From positions 558,001 to 622,000 of the forward strand of contig JANEZZ010001855.1 in NCBI GenBank assembly GCA_026122225.1: DNA of 64,000 nt. The letters run 5' to 3'. Below are positions 35,001 through 47,000 of the stretch, one piece after another. Each line of letters begins with the position of its first letter. Within the stretch, counting starts at the first letter, position 1. The DNA is from Heloderma charlesbogerti (Eukaryota > Chordata > Lepidosauria > Squamata > Helodermatidae). The notes below the pieces were generated by a model. It was given only the letters and a program-made list of their open reading frames with translations, was not told the DNA's origin and did no database searches. The position numbers and the translations under genes were made by a program.

Positions 35001-38000
35001 AAAAAGGAGAGTGAGTGACAGCAAAATTGGACCGCTTGAAAACCATAATGAATTTATGGTGGGCAACTTGTGGCCCTCCAGATGTGTTGGCCTACAACTT
35101 CCATCATCCCCAGGCAGGATGTGCCAGCTGGGGTGGTGGGAGTTCTAGTCCATCACACCTGGAGGGCGCTAGGTTTGGGAAGGCTGCTATAGAGACAACG
35201 AGAGCTGCCTGATGTGACATAGTGAGGGAGAGAGAAAAAAACGGGCATGTCTGCTGTGCTGAGCAGGAGATGCAAATAGGGCACTACTGCTGCCTGGTGG
35301 CCAGCTGCAAGAGTGCAACTGAAATGTCACTTCTTTTCCTTCCCCTTACCAAAACGTCCTGGACTTCTCGAACAGCAGCCATAATCCACTGTTTGTAATA
35401 GGAATACACACTTTCCGTTTCTTGGCTGCAATCTGAGCAAAATGGGAAACAAGAATGAGGAAACGGTAGTACATCCGCCTTACCGCACAGCCCTCAGTCC
35501 ATTTACAAACTGGGGTTTGGCATATTAAAATTGCTCTACAGTTATGAATGACGCAACTTTGTCATCACATGTGCCCACAAACAAGCAAAACGACAATTGG
35601 CTTTTAAAGTGCAAAAATGCCGTTTATTGTGTGCCTCGACTCCAGTTCTTGCCTAACTGAGGCCTAATGTATTTGTTACCCAAAGAGCAAGCCATCTAAC
35701 TACAGGGGCTGTAGTAGGCCCAAATCTCTGGAGGCGTTGCCTCACAGAAATGGGTAACCATGCAAAGACGTGTTTGGAGTCTTGGCAAAACCCGCAAGCA
35801 GCAAACGAAGCAGGCCAAACTGTAGCAGTTTAACGTAGGTCAGAGGCCATCAGGGCCTATGTTCAAAACTTGTGTTCAGTGCCAAGGCTCATCCCTGGAA
35901 CTCACAAAGAACTAATGAACAACACGGTGCCTTCACCATAGCGAGCGCTGCTGCTCCAGATCCTGTGAGCGGAACTGAAATGCGAACAGTCTCCCTGTCT
36001 CTTTTCTGGATGAAACTAGTGCTGTGCGCAAATGGCCTCTTGGAATTCTCCACCTTAGGGAGAGAAATCTGGGAGACAATTTCACCGAATTTCTCTAGGG
36101 GAGGAGAAATTCTCAACCACTTCTCTCAGGTAGGGCTCCCTATTGGCAGGGCTTGTAGCACAGCTTCTTCCTTTTTTGGTAAGGGTTTTGAGGGTCTTCC
36201 TGCTGCAACAGCATCAACTGTCTTGGCAGGCTGGCCCCCAGTTCGCATCCACTGCAATGCAGGTGGGGGCGGTGCTGTGTCCAGCTCCAAGGATAAGGTG
36301 GAGTTAGTGCTCTGCCAAAATTTATCCTCCAATTTCCTGAGAGTTTTCTCCCGCCGTGCAAGAGGTTTCCATTGTTTTGCCTCCTTCAGGATGCGTTATA
36401 ATGTATTTTTGTGGTGTTTTTGAGCTGACCTAATCACAGCTAGCCTCCCGGGCTGCCTGCACGTCCTGATCTGAAAAAAAACCCATGGGAGGAATTACCT
36501 CATGGTGCCTTAAACTGGGCTTTAACTGAAGGGTAGGAAGCTGAGGAGGCTACAGGTTGCCAGAGAGATGAGTGTACAGTGAAAAACAGGACACTTGTAC
36601 CCATCCCTTGGCCACCTCCTAAGCCCAAGGAACCCAAACCCAACCAATGAGAATTTCTCCAAAATTTCTTCACTGCTGAATTTCTTTTTGAAAGCAATTT
36701 CTCTTCTATCAAATTGAATGAGAATGGTCGGAAAAAATGTGGGAGAAATTTTCGGCACAGCACTGGCTTAAACCCTCTGTGCTGAGCATACATAGGTTTG
36801 CATCAAGGTTCTTTTAGTATATTTTACCAGTCAGCAGAAGGGTGCATTAGTAAGAAACATGGCCTTCTTGTCTGTTACATTTACATCCCACCTTTTCTCC
36901 AAGGAGCCCAAGAGATGTGCATGATCCTCCTCCTCTCCCTTTTATCCTCACAACAACAACCCTGTGAGGTAGGTTGGGCTGAGAGTCAGTGACTGGCCCA
37001 AAGTCACGCCATGAGATTCATGGCCGAATGGGGACTAGAACCAGGATCTCCTGAGTCCCAATCTAACACTCTAACCACTATGCCACACTGGCTCTCTGTG
37101 GTTCTGACTGAGTCCAAAGGTTAACGTACTGGACAGACATGAACGCTGTCACCATTTTAACAAAAGGAGGTTAAGTTGTAAGCTGAAGCCAACCTTGCCT
37201 CGGTGGGCAACCTTGTCACATTTCTTACCTCGGAAGGATGGCCTTTGGGCCTTGTCGTTATGCCAGCACTGTTTCATGAGCCCGACCATGTGTCCCAGCT
37301 TCAACACATTATCTGTCTTCTCCAGGTCCTCTGTGTTTGGCCTCTGGCCTTGAGGGATGAGTCTTCTGAAGAGGGAGCTCATATTGCCAGGGTGGACGTC
37401 TGAGCAGGAATGGATATATTAGTAGTAAATAGAACATTCCAGAGACTCATAGGTTTGTACATTTTAATGGCAAATTCACAGCTATGGCTACTTATCTGTT
37501 GATGCAGGGGTGCAGAACCTTAGGACCAGGGCCAAATCTGGCCTTCTGAGGTTCCTCAGAAGGCCATGCCCCTTCCCCTGGCCCAACCCCCTGTACCTCA
37601 AATCACCAATCATTTCCTGGTTTCCCGGCATTTTCCCGCATTCTAAAAGTTTGGTATGCCTCTCCTAAGCCTTTGTTACTGGCTTTAAGTTCTTTAAGCT
37701 ACATTATGATGGTATTTTTTGGTATGTTGGCCTCTGTCTTTTTGTTTTTGGCCCCACTCACTACTGGAATGTAGCATGTGAGAGCTTCTCCAAAATAGAA
37801 TTCAACCCTCCGGCTGAAATAAGCTCTGCACCCCTGCTTTGATTGAGGTCACAGACTTTTTTCTGATCATCACACTTTTCTCGCACATTTGTATCCCAAC
37901 CTAGGCTAGAGTGAGGAAGGGTCATACTACCGCTATACAAATCTATGGTGTGACCCACTGCAATTCCAATCTGGATTGGATGGATACTCCCATCAAGTAT

Positions 38001-41000
38001 AGCCTGATGGGATCTGAGCTAGCGGTGACCAACCAGGAAAGAGATCTTGGGGTTGTGGTGGACAGCTCAGTGAAGATGTCAAGCCAGTGTGTGGCCACTG
38101 TAAAAAAGGCAAACTCCATGTTAGGCATAATTAGGAAAGGAATTGAGAATAAATAAAACTGCCAATATCATACTGCCCCTATACAAATCCATGGTGCGAC
38201 CACACTTGGAATACTGTGTACAGTTCTGGTCACCACACCTAAAAAAAGATACTGTACAGAAAAAGTACAGAAAAGGGCAATTAAATGATCAAGGGGCTGA
38301 AGCATCTCCCCTATGAGAGAAGGTTACAACAGCTTGTTTAACTTGGAAAAAGGAGGGTAAGGGGAGACATGACAGAGGTCTACAAAATTATGCATGGTGT
38401 GGAGACTGTGGATAGGGAGACATTTTTATCCCTCTATCAAAACACTGGAACCTGGGGTCATCCCATGAAGTTGATTGGTGGGAGAATCAGGACAGATCAA
38501 AGGAAGGACTTCTTCACGCAGCGCATAATTAAACTATGGAACTCGCTACCACAGGATGTTGTGATGGCCACCAATTTGGAGGGGGGGGGTTAAAAGGGGG
38601 TTGGACAAATTCCTGGAGGAAAAGGCTATCAATGGCTACTAGTCTTGATGGCTATGTGCTACCTCCAGTACCAGAGGCAGTGAGCCCCTGTACACCAGTT
38701 GCTGGGGAACATGGGCAGGAGGGTGCTGTTGTGCTCATGCCCTGCTTGTGGGTTCCTGGTCGACAGCTGGTCGGCCGCTGGGTGAACAGAATGCTGGACT
38801 GCATGGACTCTTGGTCTGATCCAGCAGGGCTCTTCTTACGTTCTTATGTCACTCAGCGAGTGTAGGGGTTCAAATCCCAAACAGGGATTCAAACACTGTC
38901 CTCCCCAGTTAAGTCCAATACTCTGTCCACACCAGCACAGTGGCTCTTTTCTTTGTAGTAGCAGTTCACACACCCATTTGACTCCCCGAGGGTGGAATAA
39001 TCTACCCTCAAAGGCTCGCCTGGTGCCTTTCTTGATGGCCTTTTGGTGCCAGGCAAAGACTGCCACACCAAGCCTTTTAATTCAATCTGATCTGTTTTAT
39101 TGTGGCTGAGTTTATGGTTTTCATGCTGCTCTTTGCAGTTTTACTTCTTCCTTTTAGTATAATTTTGCATTTGAAATGAAATGTTTTACATTTGTTTCAT
39201 TGCATTTTTAAAAGTTGGTAAGCCATCATGTGCATGTTGCTGAAGGACTGGCCAGATAAAGGCCTCAAACCAACAAACATCATCATCAATAGTAGGGTTG
39301 TACGGATTTTGTAAAATCTGTCCCCCCTGCGTTTTGTGGATTTACAGGTGCCTTTTGTTCCATCATCCACTCATTGAGAGAATCAGATTTTTCCCCATTT
39401 CCCAAATTTATGCAAATTCAGACTTGCGAAAATGCGCAAATCTCCCCAAAATGCATAAATCCTCCCCCCACCTGGCACAAATCCTCCCAAAATGTGCATT
39501 TTTATGCTGTAGCCTATGGGGGAAACTGACATTTTTCAGCCAGTGTTTTTTTTAAAAAAAAATTACACATTTTTCTACAACTAAATTTGTGTAAAATTCT
39601 GGAAAATATTTTAAAAAACAGTAGTTCTGTGAGGAAGACTAGGGAACTTGAAGAAAATTCTCAGCATCCTCACTAAGCCACAGATTCTTTGGGGAGGAAC
39701 CATGACACTTCAAAATGTCTAAAACCAATATAACTTTACAGGGTAGAGAATATACTCTAAGTAATCCTGTTTGGTCATGTCAGGAGCGCCCTAGCGGCCT
39801 CTTTCAGTACACTCCAATAGACAACTCAAGACACAGACAAAAGGATTCTTTTCAAGGCTTTAATCCTTTTACAACTTAATGTCTCTTTCAGAAGCTAATC
39901 ACCAGCGACTAAGCAATGAACAGCAGAGTAGCCTATGCTCCGGGTAGGCAGTTGGTCCCCATTTGAAGGAGAATCACTTGAAGACCCTGACCTTATGGGC
40001 TAGGGAGAGATCCTCCCTCTTTCCCTTGGGTCCATGGGACGCGACCGTTACTTGAACACCAAACAGGCGCTACGCCTCCTTTCCACGCCCTCCATCACTC
40101 GTTGCTCCCTGCGTCTGCGTCGAGCTTCTAGCAAGCCCCCCTCCCACACTCTCTCACTGCCAGGGTCACTATTAATCTCAGGAATGCCAGCAGGAGGAAT
40201 CTCTGCCAGCTGATGTGCCTGTGAGGGATGAGCTGGCTCCTCTCCCACGGATTGCTGATCCTCCTCAGAATCAGAACTGCTCTGGGTGTCTATCGGCTCA
40301 GTTTCCACCCTGACAGGTCATTGGATGTGCATGATCACATGCCCCCTTCTCAGCCTTGTGTTGGGTAAATATGGAAGTGAAACTCCCACTTTTTTCTTAC
40401 AATGGCTCACCAGTGCCTATTAAATATGCACCACAGATGCATTAAGTATCCCATTAAATAAGTTCCCAGTCATCTGTGGAACTTCAGACAGGTAGACAGA
40501 AACCACAAGAGGAGGAGCAGACTCACGTGGATAAGGTTCCTGGCCAGATAGCACTGACCACATGAGGATCCCATAACTGAAAAGAGATAAGGAAGAGGAT
40601 TAGAGCCACAGGAGAATGCCCACTTCCGAGATCCACTTCCTTCACAAAAGCATTTTCGACAGAGCCATCCCTTTTCCCATCACCTGGGCTTCTACAGTGC
40701 TCACTGGGATTGGAGGTGAAGGTGCTATGTCTCCCAATCTCTGCCTTTTCAGGGTACAGGAGAAGACCCTTGATAAAGATGAGGATCAGACTGCTCTTCC
40801 AGGACAGGCAGTCCCACTTTCAGGGCCTGTCGTCCAGAAGACACAGCCTTGCCATCACCTTCTGATTTCAGAGGAGAAACTCCCAACAGAATTGCCATCT
40901 CCCCAGTCTTGCAGGAATCTGAGACTACAGAATCAGGGGAGGCCTAACGGTCCAGAGGGGGTGAAGCTAAGCACACTACAGATTGTGGCTGCCTACATAA

Positions 41001-44000
41001 AGCTTCACTGGGCTCTAGCTTGCTGCTGAGACAACATCCTCCTGTGTTTCTAGTAGGAAAAAGCTCCAGCCAGCTGTCAGGATTCCCTTTAGTCCCTGCT
41101 GAACTTCAATAGCCAAATCAAAACACAGATAAGGGGCTTCTATCCAGGGTTCTTTAATCCCTTTACTTCAATGGGTCATACAGATGCAAATTGTCAGTAA
41201 CTCACAGTCTACAAAGGAAATGCCTTCAGGGAGTTCAAAGGGAAGCTACGAAGGTTGAAAGTTACCCACCATTTGAGAAAAGGTGGGCACTCTATCCTAA
41301 CTTAAGAGGGCGGGATCTCCCTCTATCTTATGAGGTCTCTATGCATAGCTGTTCCCGCTCAGCCAATTGGGCAGATCACCTAAGCTCTGCCCATTCCATC
41401 TCTCTCTTGGCTCTGCATCTGCACCTGGCGTCTCAGAATTCAGGCTCTCCAAACCCCACTTCTCCCTGTTTGCTATCTCTCACAGCGGTGTGTGAAAAGA
41501 GGCCCTCTCCATCCAGCTGGACTATTGAAACCTGAGGAGTCTGTCTCTGCCTATGCTCAGAGGCACCCCTGACACCAGCAAAGTTCACTCTGAGCTATCC
41601 GTGGTGTTGCTGCAGCTGCCCTTTACACAAGAAGGATTCTGCCTTTACCTACCTTGCTGTCCCCGAAGCACTATCCATGACCGGACTCTGCCTACCTGAC
41701 TCAACCTTGCCTGCCTTGACTGGCTGATATAGACTGGAAATTCTTGCTCAGATATGACCCTGTCAGATGGCATTAGCTTCTCGTGTGAGCCTCAGGTAAC
41801 CACATAACAGGACAGCAACACAGTAAAGTGGCCCCAGTGCTACAGACTAGTTATGAATGAAACACCACCATGGACATGGGTAACCAATGTCAGGCAAATA
41901 GGGAAGAGCACAATTAAGATATGACAGCCTCAGATCCGCTATGTAGTTTTCTTGCTTTACAAATCTAGGGATGTACAAAAGTCACCTTTTCGCAAGATGT
42001 GATTCACGGTGGGGGGGGAGGCGCTTTGTCCCTCCCCCCGGAATCCTCGACAGAGTGGGGAGGTGGTCCGGTCCTCCCCCCAGAATCCTGCCTGGCCGGC
42101 TCTGCTCTGTGGCGGCTCCATGGAGCAGCCAGCCAGGGCCGTCCGCAGCCGGAGTTCTGGCCGCAGACGGGCTGCTGTGGACACAAATGGTGGCCGCCAT
42201 AGCGGCCGCCATTTGCATCCAGCCAGGCTGCTGCGATAGGCTACGTAAGTATTTACGTAGCCTATCACGGCTGGCCAAAAAACCCCCCCAGCGTACGCAA
42301 ATGGCGGTGGCTACGGCGGCCGCCATTTGCATTCCCTTTTTTTCGCCGTAATAGCTTACGTAAATATTTATGTAGGCTATTATGGCGGGGAAAAAAGGGA
42401 ATGCAAATGTCTGTTTCCCGCCTCCCAGCAGAGCAGAGCAGAGCAAGCTGCTCCAGCTGGTCCAGGGACTACAGAAGCAGGCAAGCTCCCAGAGAGCGAG
42501 TGACCAGAGCGAGCGGACAGGGGGAGCAAACAGGAGTTGGCTAGGGGAGTTCAGCAGGGGAGGTCAAGGGGGAGGCCCCTAACATTTTTTTTTAACTAAC
42601 TTTTTTCCATTTATTTGTCTTGTAACACACACTTTCACACCAGCGGGACTCTGCTTTTAACCTCTACTGAGTAGAGGAGCAGGCACAGGCTAGTCTAGAA
42701 CAATCACAAAGCTAGACACAAAAAGGGAAAAGAGGCTATGGAAGGACAAGACTCTCCAGTGGTGGTGACCTGCAAGGTGTGTGCAATGTTTGTTTTCTTG
42801 CCTGAGAACAACATGGCCTACGCCTGCAACAAGTGCAAGTTGATCACGCTGCTGGAAGAAAAAGTAAGTGGACTGGAGCGGCGACTGTCGACCCTCCGGG
42901 GAATAAGAGAACACGAAGAGTTCTTGGACAGAATGGGGGAACTACAGTAGCAAAGGGAAGACCAGAAGCTTGAAGAGCAACAGCAAGATGAGGCAGTGGG
43001 AAATGCTGAGGTGAAGAAAAATGGAGTAGAGGATACTCCTTGGAAAAGGGTGACAGTTAGGAGAAGAAGAACTAAACGCCACTCTGCACCAGTGGAAGCA
43101 GTGGAGCTGTGGAACTGATTCCAGGTACTTGCGGATGAGACTGGAGGACAACCTGCAGAGGAAGAATCACAGGGGAACCTGCATGAGAGTGAGCAAGAGG
43201 CTGAAGGTCAGTCAAACAGAGGCGATGAAACCCAGGCCTACAAGAAGAAGAAGAGAAGAGTGGTAGTAGTGGGAGACTCCTTGCTGCGTGGGATCAAGAC
43301 CCAAGTATGTCGCGAAGACCCGTGGACTCGCCAGGTATGTTGTCTCCCGGGAGGACGGGTTAGAGACGTGACTGAAAGGTTGCCTGCACTCATAAAGCCC
43401 ACTGACAGGTATCCCTTTCTTCTCAACCATGTGGGAACAAATGATATCGCCAAGCGGAGCAACGAAGAGATCACGTCAGACTTTGAAGCTTTGGGAAGGA
43501 AACTCAAGAACTTTGGGGCCCAGATAGTTTTCTCATCCATCCTTCCAGTAGTTAGAAGAGGGATAGAAAGGGAACAAAAAATACTCCGGGTGAATGACTG
43601 GCTATGAAGGTGGTGCCAATGAGAGAGATTTGGATTCTGGGACCACGGGCTATACTTCCTGGAAGATGGGCTGTTGGCTAGGGACGGGTTGCACCTCACA
43701 AAGGATGGGAAGAATGTGTTTGGCCACAGCATGAAGAACTTCATTAGGAGGGCTTTAAACTGAATCCTACGGGGAAGGGAGATGTAAAGTTGGGGGTAAC
43801 AATGGACAAAGGCTCATGCACCGCAATGGAGAGAACAGCTCTAATAGCGCCCAATAATAGTCTTCAGACACATGTAGGAAGAAAGCCAGACTATGAAGCA
43901 CATGGTCTTCGATGTCTATATACTAATGCCCAGAGTATGGGAAACAAACAGAATGAACTTGAACTCTTAATACAAGAGGGAAATTATGACCTGATAGGTA

Positions 44001-47000
44001 TAACTGAGACTTGGTGGGATGACTCTCATGACTGGAATACAGCAATTGAAGGATATAACTTGTTCAAAAATAACAGAAGGAACAGAAAGGGAGGTGGGGT
44101 TGCACTGTATGTGAAAAATACATATCTCTGCACAGAAATACAGGAGGAGGAGCTTGGTAGCCCCATCGAGAGCATCTGGGTTGAAATAAATGGAGCAAAG
44201 AATAAAAGGAACCTAGTGGTCGGAGTCTACTACCAGCCACACAATCAAGGAGAAGACAAGGATGAAACTTTTGAAAAGCAAATAGCCAATGTTTCAAGGA
44301 AGCATGATGTAGTAGTAATGGGGGACTTCAATTTCCCTGATATTTGTTGGGAGACAAATTCTGCAAAACATGGCCCCTCCAGGAAATTCCTGACTTGTGT
44401 GGTGAATAACTTCCTCCTTCAGAAAGTAGAGGAAGGAACTAGAGGATCAGCTATCCTTGACTTGATCCTAACCAACAGAGATGACTTCGTGGATCAAGTA
44501 GCAGTTACAGGAACTCTGGGGGAAAGCGTCCATGTTGTACTTTATTTCTTGGTTCTAAGGGAAGCAAAAGCTGAGTGTAGTCAAACGCGTACCCTGGATT
44601 TTAGGAAAGCTGATTTTAATCAGCTCAGAACAATGATCAGTAAGGTCCCATGGCAAGCGACGCTAACGAGAAAAGGAGTCCAAGATGGGTGGGAGCTTTT
44701 AAAAAAGGAAATTCTCAAGGCACAATCACAAACAATTCCAACGAGAAGAAAAGGTGGAAGACTACAGAAGAAGCCAATGTGGCTTCACAGAAAGCTTAGG
44801 GATGACCTGAAAACAAAAAAGGACACATATAGGAAGTGGAAAGAAGGCCAAGTAACAAAGGAAGAGTACAGGCAGGTAGCACAGAATTGCAGGGATGGCG
44901 TCAGGAAGGCTAAAGCTGAGAACGAGCTGAGGTTAGCGAGGGATGCTAAAAACAACAAAAAGGCTTTCTTCAGCTACGTGCATAGTAAAAGGCAGAGGAA
45001 AGAAATGGTGGTTCAGCTATTAAATAAGGATGGCAAAACAATAACAGATGACAAAGAAAAGGCAGAGGTGCTCAATTCCTACTTTGGCTCAGTCTTCTCC
45101 CAAAAGAGGGTCTATGACCCCCCTGGCAAAGGCGAAGTACAGGCTGAAGGGGCAGGATTGCAGCTTGAGATCGAGAGGCATATGGTCAAGGAACACCTAA
45201 TTACTTTGAATAAATTCAAATCTCCAGGGCCAGATGAAATGCATCCTCGAGTAATAAAGGAACTGGCAGAAGAACTCTCAGAACTGCTGTCTATTCTCTT
45301 TGAGAAATCATGGAGGACGGGGGAAGTGCCAGATGACTGGAGGAGGGCTAACATTGTCCCTATCTTCAAAAAGGGTAAAAAGGAGGAACCTGGGAACTAC
45401 AGACCAGTCAGTCTGACATCAATCCCTGGGAAAATTCTGGAGCAGATGATAAAGGAATCCATCTGTAAGCACCTTGACAACAATGCCATGATTACTCGAA
45501 GCCAACATGGATTTGTCAAAAACAAGTCCTGCCAGACAAATCTGATCTCATTTTTTTGATCAAGTAACCTCCCTTGTACACCGTGGGAATGCTGTAGACA
45601 TCATATACCTCGACTTCAGCAAAGCTTTCGACAAAGTGCCCCATGATCTCCTGATGAGCAAACTAGCCCAAAGTAGGCTAGATGAAACAATGATCTGGTG
45701 GATCCACAGTTGGCTACAGAATCGGACTCAAAGAGTGCTTATCAATGGGATCTTCTCAAACGGGAAGAGGTAATGAGCGGGATACCTCAGGGCTCCATCC
45801 TGGGCCCAGTGCTCTTCAACATCTTTATGAATGACTTGGAGGACGAGGTGCAGGGAATGCTGATCAGATTTGCAGATGACACAAAATTGGGCAGGATAGC
45901 TAATACTTTGGAAGACAGAAACAAAATTCAAAGTGATCTGGATAGACTGGAGCACTGGGCAGAAAACAACAGAATGACATTTAATAGGGATAAATGCCAA
46001 GTTCTGCACCTAGGAAAAGGAAACCAAATGCACAGTTACAAGATGGGCGATACGTGGCTCAACCACACTACAAGCGAGAAGGATCTTGGAATTGTTGTCG
46101 ATCACAAGCTGAATATGAGCCAACCATGTGATGTGGCTGCAAAAAAGGGAAATGCTCTTTTGGGCTGCATTAATAGAAGCATAGCTTCCAAATCCCGGGA
46201 AGTACTAGTTCCCCTCTACTTAGCAGTGGTTAGGCCTCATCTGGAGTACTGTGTCCAGTTCTGGGCACCGCACTTTAAGAAGGATGCAGACAAACTGGAG
46301 AGGGTTCAGAGGAGGGCAACAGAGATGATCAGGGGACTGGAAACAAAGCCCTATGAAGAGAGACTGAAAGAACTGGGCATGTTTAGCCTTGAGAAGAGAA
46401 GACTGAGGGGAGATATGATAGCACTCTTCAAGTACTTGAAAGGTTGTCACAGAGAGGAAGGCCAGGATCTCTTCTTGATCATCCCAGAGTGCAGGACACG
46501 GAATAATGGGCTCAAGTGACAGGAAGCCAGATTCCGGCTGAACATCAGGAAAGACTTCCTGACTGTAAGAGCAATACGACAATGGAACCAATTACCTGGG
46601 GAGGTGGTGGGCTCTCCCACACTGGATGCCTTCAAGACGAGGCTGGACAGCCATTTGTCAGGGATGCTCTGACATGGATTCCTGCATTGAGCAGGGGGTT
46701 GGACTTGATGGCCTTGTAGGCCCCTTCCAACCCTACTATTCTATGATTCTATGATTCTATAAATAGCATATTATTATTTTATTTTATTTATTTATTACAT
46801 TTATATCCCACCTTTTTTTCTCTTTAATTGGCAGTGTACATAATCCTCCTCCTCTCCATTTTAGCCTCACAACAACAACCCTGTGAGGTAGGTTGGGCTG
46901 AGAGTCTGTGACTGGCCCAAAGTCACCCAGTGAGCTTCCATGGTTGAATGGGGGCTAGAACCCAGATCTCCCGACTCCTAGTCCAACACTCTCGCCACTA

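Larger units (their letters stand above)
42421..46765 (+). mobile_element. CR1 LINE, near full length, inactive
   Basis: About 4.3 kb with 5' untranslated region, ORF1, ORF2 and a 3' end of repeated ATTCTATG, the CR1 signature. It lies antisense in RIPK3 intron 3. There is no target duplication, as usual for CR1. Both frames are broken by single changes, so it cannot move itself. Confidence 0.93.

Noticed and set aside
40616..41029. 137-codon plus-strand frame in RIPK3 intron 3
   Set aside because: No motif, antisense within an intron, ends near an LTR; chance frame.
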